From: Chromobacterium alkanivorans
GTDB lineage: Bacteria; Pseudomonadota; Gammaproteobacteria; Burkholderiales; Chromobacteriaceae
DNA length: 64,000 nucleotides
Reading direction: 5' to 3'
Assembly (NCBI RefSeq): GCF_016937655.1
Contig: NZ_JAFHKL010000008.1
Span: forward strand, 1-64,000
The notes below the pieces were generated by a model. It saw only the letters and a program-made list of their open reading frames with translations, was not told where the DNA came from and searched no databases. Positions 61,236 through 64,000 of this stretch are shown here, in pieces; within the stretch, counting starts at the first letter, position 1; every line of letters begins with the position of its first letter. The position numbers and the translations under genes were made by a program.

Positions 61236-63047
61236 TTACAGGCCCTGGATGCGCACTTTCTGGCCCGGCTGCAAGCGGGTCAGCTGGCGCGAGTCGTTCC
61301 AGCGCTGGATGTCGTTGTGGTTGACGCCGAAGCGGCGGGCGATGCTGAACAAGGTGTCGCCGCGCTGCACCACGTATTCCGCCGGCACGCTGCCGGTGGC
61401 GCGCTGGCTGGTCTGCAGGCCGCTAACTTTGAGCAAGGCGTCTTGCTGCGCCTGGCTGGCGCGGCTGTCCGCCAGCAGGGTCACGCCCTTGTCCAGAGTC
61501 TTGTTGACGTTCAGCACCTGGCCGACCAGCACGGTGTTGGAGTCCAGCTGATTGGCCGTTTTCAAATCGTCCAGGCCGAGGTTGAAGCGACGGGCGATGC
61601 TGTACAGAGTGTCGCCGGCGGCCACGGTGTAGTTGCCGTCGGCGTCGGCCACGGGCAGGGCCGCGGGCGCCGCCGCCACGAGGACGGCTTTGGCCGGAGC
61701 CGGCGAGGCTTCCGGCGCGGCCGCCAAAACCGGCGCCGGCTGGGCGGCCGCTTGCGGGGCCGGGGCCTGCGCGACCGGAGCGGTTGGCGGCACGGCCTGG
61801 GCCGAGGCCACCATTACCGCCGGCGCCGCGCGCGGCGCGTCCGCCTGCGCCAGCAAGGTGGCGCTGTCGCCGCTTTCCGGCAAGGCGGTGTCGGTGGCGT
61901 CCAGCGGACGGATGTCGCGCTGATCCTTGCTCATCGCCACCAGCACCGGCTGGCCGGCCTTGAGCGAGGTGCCGCTCAGATTGTTGGCGCTCATCAGCTG
62001 GCCGGCGCTCATGCCGTGCTCGCTGGCGATCAGGCTGACGTTGGAGTCCGCGGGCGGAGTGTAGACCTCCCAGGTCAGCAGCGGCTTGTCCCACTTGGCC
62101 AGATTGGCCTGGAATTTGTCGGCCTTGGCCGCCGGGATCAGCATCTGGCGGCCGTTTTTGTGCGCGTACACCGGCAGATTGAACGCCGGGTTCAGCTCTT
62201 TGAATTCGTTGATGGACACGCCGGCCAGCTTGGCGGCGATGTCGATGTTCATGTGCTTGCCGGTGGAGACGGCGACGAAGTAGGGCTTGTTGGGGAATTT
62301 GTCCAGACGCACGCCGAACTTGGCCGGGTCGTTGAGGATGTTGCGCACCGCCAGCAACTTGGGCGCGTAGTTGCGCGTTTCGTTGGGCATGCGGATGTTT
62401 TCGTAGCTGACTTCCTGGCCGCTGGCCTGCAGCCGGGCGATGGCGCGGGAGACGTTGCCCTCGCCCCAGTTGTAGGCGGCCAGCGCGATGTTCCAGTCGC
62501 CGAACTGCCCATAGAGGTTTTCCAGGTAGTCCAGCGCGGCGCGGGTGGCTTCGGTCACGTCGCGGCGGCCGTCGTACCACCAGGTTTGCTCCAGGCCGTA
62601 CTGACGGCCGGTGGCCGGCATGAACTGCCACAGGCCGGAGGCGCCGACATGGGATTTGGCGGTGGGAACGAAGGCGCTTTCCACCAGCGGCAACAGCGCC
62701 AGCTCGGTGGGCATGCCGCGGCGCTCCACCTCGTTCATGATGTGAAACAGATATTTTCTACTGCGGTCCAGCGTGCGGCGGAAGTATTCCGGCTTGCTGG
62801 CATAAAAGCGTTCCTGGCGGCGCACGATGTCGGCGTTCACTTCCGGCAGCTGGAAGCCTTCGCGAGCGCGTTCCCAGACATTGTCGCCGTTGCGAAGCAG
62901 GCTGGAGTTCAGCAGCATCATGTCCAGGCCGGCGGCCAGGCCCTCGTCCACGCCGACGGATTGGCGAAACGCCCCGTCCGCGTGCGCGGCGGAGGCAAAT
63001 AAAAAAGCAAATGACAGCGAAAGTGCCAACGGGGTGAAGCGATTCAT
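61236..63047 (-). CDS. mltD: Membrane-bound lytic transglycosylase D with LysM domains
   Basis: Cleaves peptidoglycan to 1,6-anhydro products. It is 603 residues with a signal peptide (LALSLSFAFLFASAAHA). The SLT catalytic domain has Glu in LLPLVESAFVPTAKSHVGASGLWQFM. The C-terminal half has two clear LysM domains (YTVAAGDTLYSIARRF; YVVQRGDTLFSIARRF) and a weaker one (NVSLIASEHGMSAGQLMSANNLSG). A Pro-Ala-rich linker, about 390-455, sits between catalytic and clear LysM parts. No lipobox is obvious, so it may be soluble. Confidence 0.94.
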   Translation of the reverse strand: MNRFTPLALSLSFAFLFASAAHADGAFRQSVGVDEGLAAGLDMMLLNSSLLRNGDNVWERAREGFQLPEVNADIVRRQERFYASKPEYFRRTLDRSRKYLFHIMNEVERRGMPTELALLPLVESAFVPTAKSHVGASGLWQFMPATGRQYGLEQTWWYDGRRDVTEATRAALDYLENLYGQFGDWNIALAAYNWGEGNVSRAIARLQASGQEVSYENIRMPNETRNYAPKLLAVRNILNDPAKFGVRLDKFPNKPYFVAVSTGKHMNIDIAAKLAGVSINEFKELNPAFNLPVYAHKNGRQMLIPAAKADKFQANLAKWDKPLLTWEVYTPPADSNVSLIASEHGMSAGQLMSANNLSGTSLKAGQPVLVAMSKDQRDIRPLDATDTALPESGDSATLLAQADAPRAAPAVMVASAQAVPPTAPVAQAPAPQAAAQPAPVLAAAPEASPAPAKAVLVAAAPAALPVADADGNYTVAAGDTLYSIARRFNLGLDDLKTANQLDSNTVLVGQVLNVNKTLDKGVTLLADSRASQAQQDALLKVSGLQTSQRATGSVPAEYVVQRGDTLFSIARRFGVNHNDIQRWNDSRQLTRLQPGQKVRIQGL

Positions 63048-63361
63048 TTGGCGGGCCCGGAATTCTGATTTCGGCTGATGCTAAACAGCCAACATAGGGG
63101 TGTCAACCAAAAAACCAAATAACTTCATGTGCTTTGCTGACATATAGGCCATGCAGACTGTCCTGCGCCAGTTATTTTTAACAGCGCCGCTCAGGATTCA
63201 GTTCCTTGTCATGGTTTTCGCGCCGCTGTGCGCTCCGCTGCGCGTCGCGACAGAGGACGCGGCGAACCGCGGATTCGGCGCGCGCGCGGCTCATGAGCGT
63301 TCCGCTTCTTTCGCTGTTCTTGCCTTGTTCCGCCCCGGCTCGCGAGACAGTAAACGCGTTT
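63048..63361. other. Gene-free region between mltD and gloB
   Basis: 314 bases with the mltD promoter (listed separately) at one end. I see no gene or repeat in the remaining part. Confidence 0.5.
63078..63106 (-). promoter_or_regulatory. mltD promoter
   Basis: Minus-strand TTGACA (63101-63106) and TAGCAT (63078-63083) with 17-base spacing, 30 bases before mltD. Confidence 0.8.
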
Positions 63362-64000
63362 TCAGAAGCGGTTTTTCCACTCGCGCAGCGCGGAAAAGAC
63401 ATCCACCGCGTCGTTCAGCGGCTTGCCGCTCCAGTGCGCGGCGGACTGGCGCACCGCCGGCTCGTGCGCGCGCAGGAAGGGGTTGCTGGCGCGCTCCAGG
63501 CTGATGGTGGAGGGCAGGGTGGGCAGGTCCTGCTCGCGCAGCTTCAGGTCCCGGCTCATGCGGATGGCCAGCACCGGGTTGCCGGGCTCCACCGTCAGCG
63601 CGAAGCGCAGATTGGCCAGGGTGTACTCATGGGCCGGATAGACCTTGGTGGCGTCAGGCAGCGCGGCCAGCTTGGCCAGCGAATCGTGCATTTGCCGCGG
63701 CGTGCCCTCGAACAGCCGGCCACAGCCGGCGCCGAACAGGGTGTCGCCGCAGAACAGCGCGTCGTCGATCACATAGGCCAGGTGGTTCAGCGTGTGGCCC
63801 GGAACTTCCAGCACCGCGGCCGCGCCGAAGGAAAGCTCGACGCGGGCCCCGTCCATCACCGGTCGGGAGACCGAGGCGATGTCGGCCGGGCCGTAGACGG
63901 CGGCGTCCGGCCAGCGCGCGGACAGCTCGGCCACGCCGCCGATGTGGTCGGCGTGGTGGTGGGTGATCAGGATGGCTTCCAGCCGCAGCCCTTCCCGTTC
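63362..64000 (-). CDS. gloB: Hydroxyacylglutathione hydrolase (glyoxalase II), partial
   Basis: Hydrolyses S-D-lactoylglutathione in methylglyoxal detoxification. Only the C-terminal 212 residues are in the window; the N-terminus is cut by the right edge. The metal-binding motif THHHADHIGG is just inside, then PGHTLNHLAYV and CGDTLFGAGCGRLFEGT and PAHEYTLANLRFA. The C-terminal substrate-binding domain is complete to EWKNRF. Confidence 0.93.
   Translation of the reverse strand, partial: EREGLRLEAILITHHHADHIGGVAELSARWPDAAVYGPADIASVSRPVMDGARVELSFGAAAVLEVPGHTLNHLAYVIDDALFCGDTLFGAGCGRLFEGTPRQMHDSLAKLAALPDATKVYPAHEYTLANLRFALTVEPGNPVLAIRMSRDLKLREQDLPTLPSTISLERASNPFLRAHEPAVRQSAAHWSGKPLNDAVDVFSALREWKNRF

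Overview
The window is a GC-rich bacterial chromosome segment. The core genes (E. coli-type pssA, rppH, parE, hemE, priA, dacB, secB, gpsA, metG, murI, gloB), the Neisserial-type porin and the overall gene set suggest a betaproteobacterium of the Neisseriales, most likely Chromobacterium or a close relative. This assignment is inference from recognised protein families; no database was searched.

Layout. 73-12392 is mostly housekeeping: an orphan soluble sensor kinase, pssA, rppH, parE, two orphan periplasmic binding proteins, an SDR/LysR divergent pair, a two-gene chromate transporter, an ATP-pyrophosphatase and hemE. 12393-12959 is a 567 bp gene-free region with two perfect DnaA boxes flanking an AT-rich stretch, upstream of priA. 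12960-18947 carries priA, dacB, grxC, secB, an SH3-domain protein and gpsA. A methyltransferase follows (19095-19793).

19935-36702 is the most striking element: a 20-gene, same-strand, largely translationally coupled operon that I read as an aryl polyene (APE, flexirubin-like) type II polyketide/fatty-acid pigment pathway. It holds a chain-length-factor-like partner, two acyltransferases, two ACPs, a membrane protein, an aryl-ACP ligase, two hotdog dehydratases, a glycosyltransferase, an aromatic amino acid ammonia-lyase, a thioesterase, a LolA-like carrier, an MMPL exporter, a lipoprotein, a ketoreductase and three full ketosynthases. The lyase should make the aryl starter, the ligase should load it onto an ACP, the KS/KR/DH set should extend and dehydrate it to a conjugated polyene, and the transferases, LolA-like protein, MMPL exporter and lipoprotein should attach it to lipid and move it to the outer membrane. 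The last two genes, a small exported protein and a third ketosynthase, are not part of the apeA-R set I know.

36719-50376 has small hypothetical genes, tRNA-Ser(CGA), a DAACS dicarboxylate transporter, an apbC-murI-barnase-barstar gene string, a CoA-disulfide-reductase-like flavoprotein, tcyP, mdfA, metG and a 61-residue small protein. 50550-51716 has a VC0807-type membrane protein, an unassigned region with nested hairpins and a minus-strand terminator (candidate ncRNA), and initiator tRNA-fMet. 52022-57522 looks accessory: a LysR regulator divergent from an M20 amidohydrolase, porin and MHS transporter set, followed by a frameshifted and truncated second MHS transporter. 57744-64000 returns to housekeeping: ldhA, yaaA, dtd, a FUSC-type membrane protein, mltD and a partial gloB cut by the window end.
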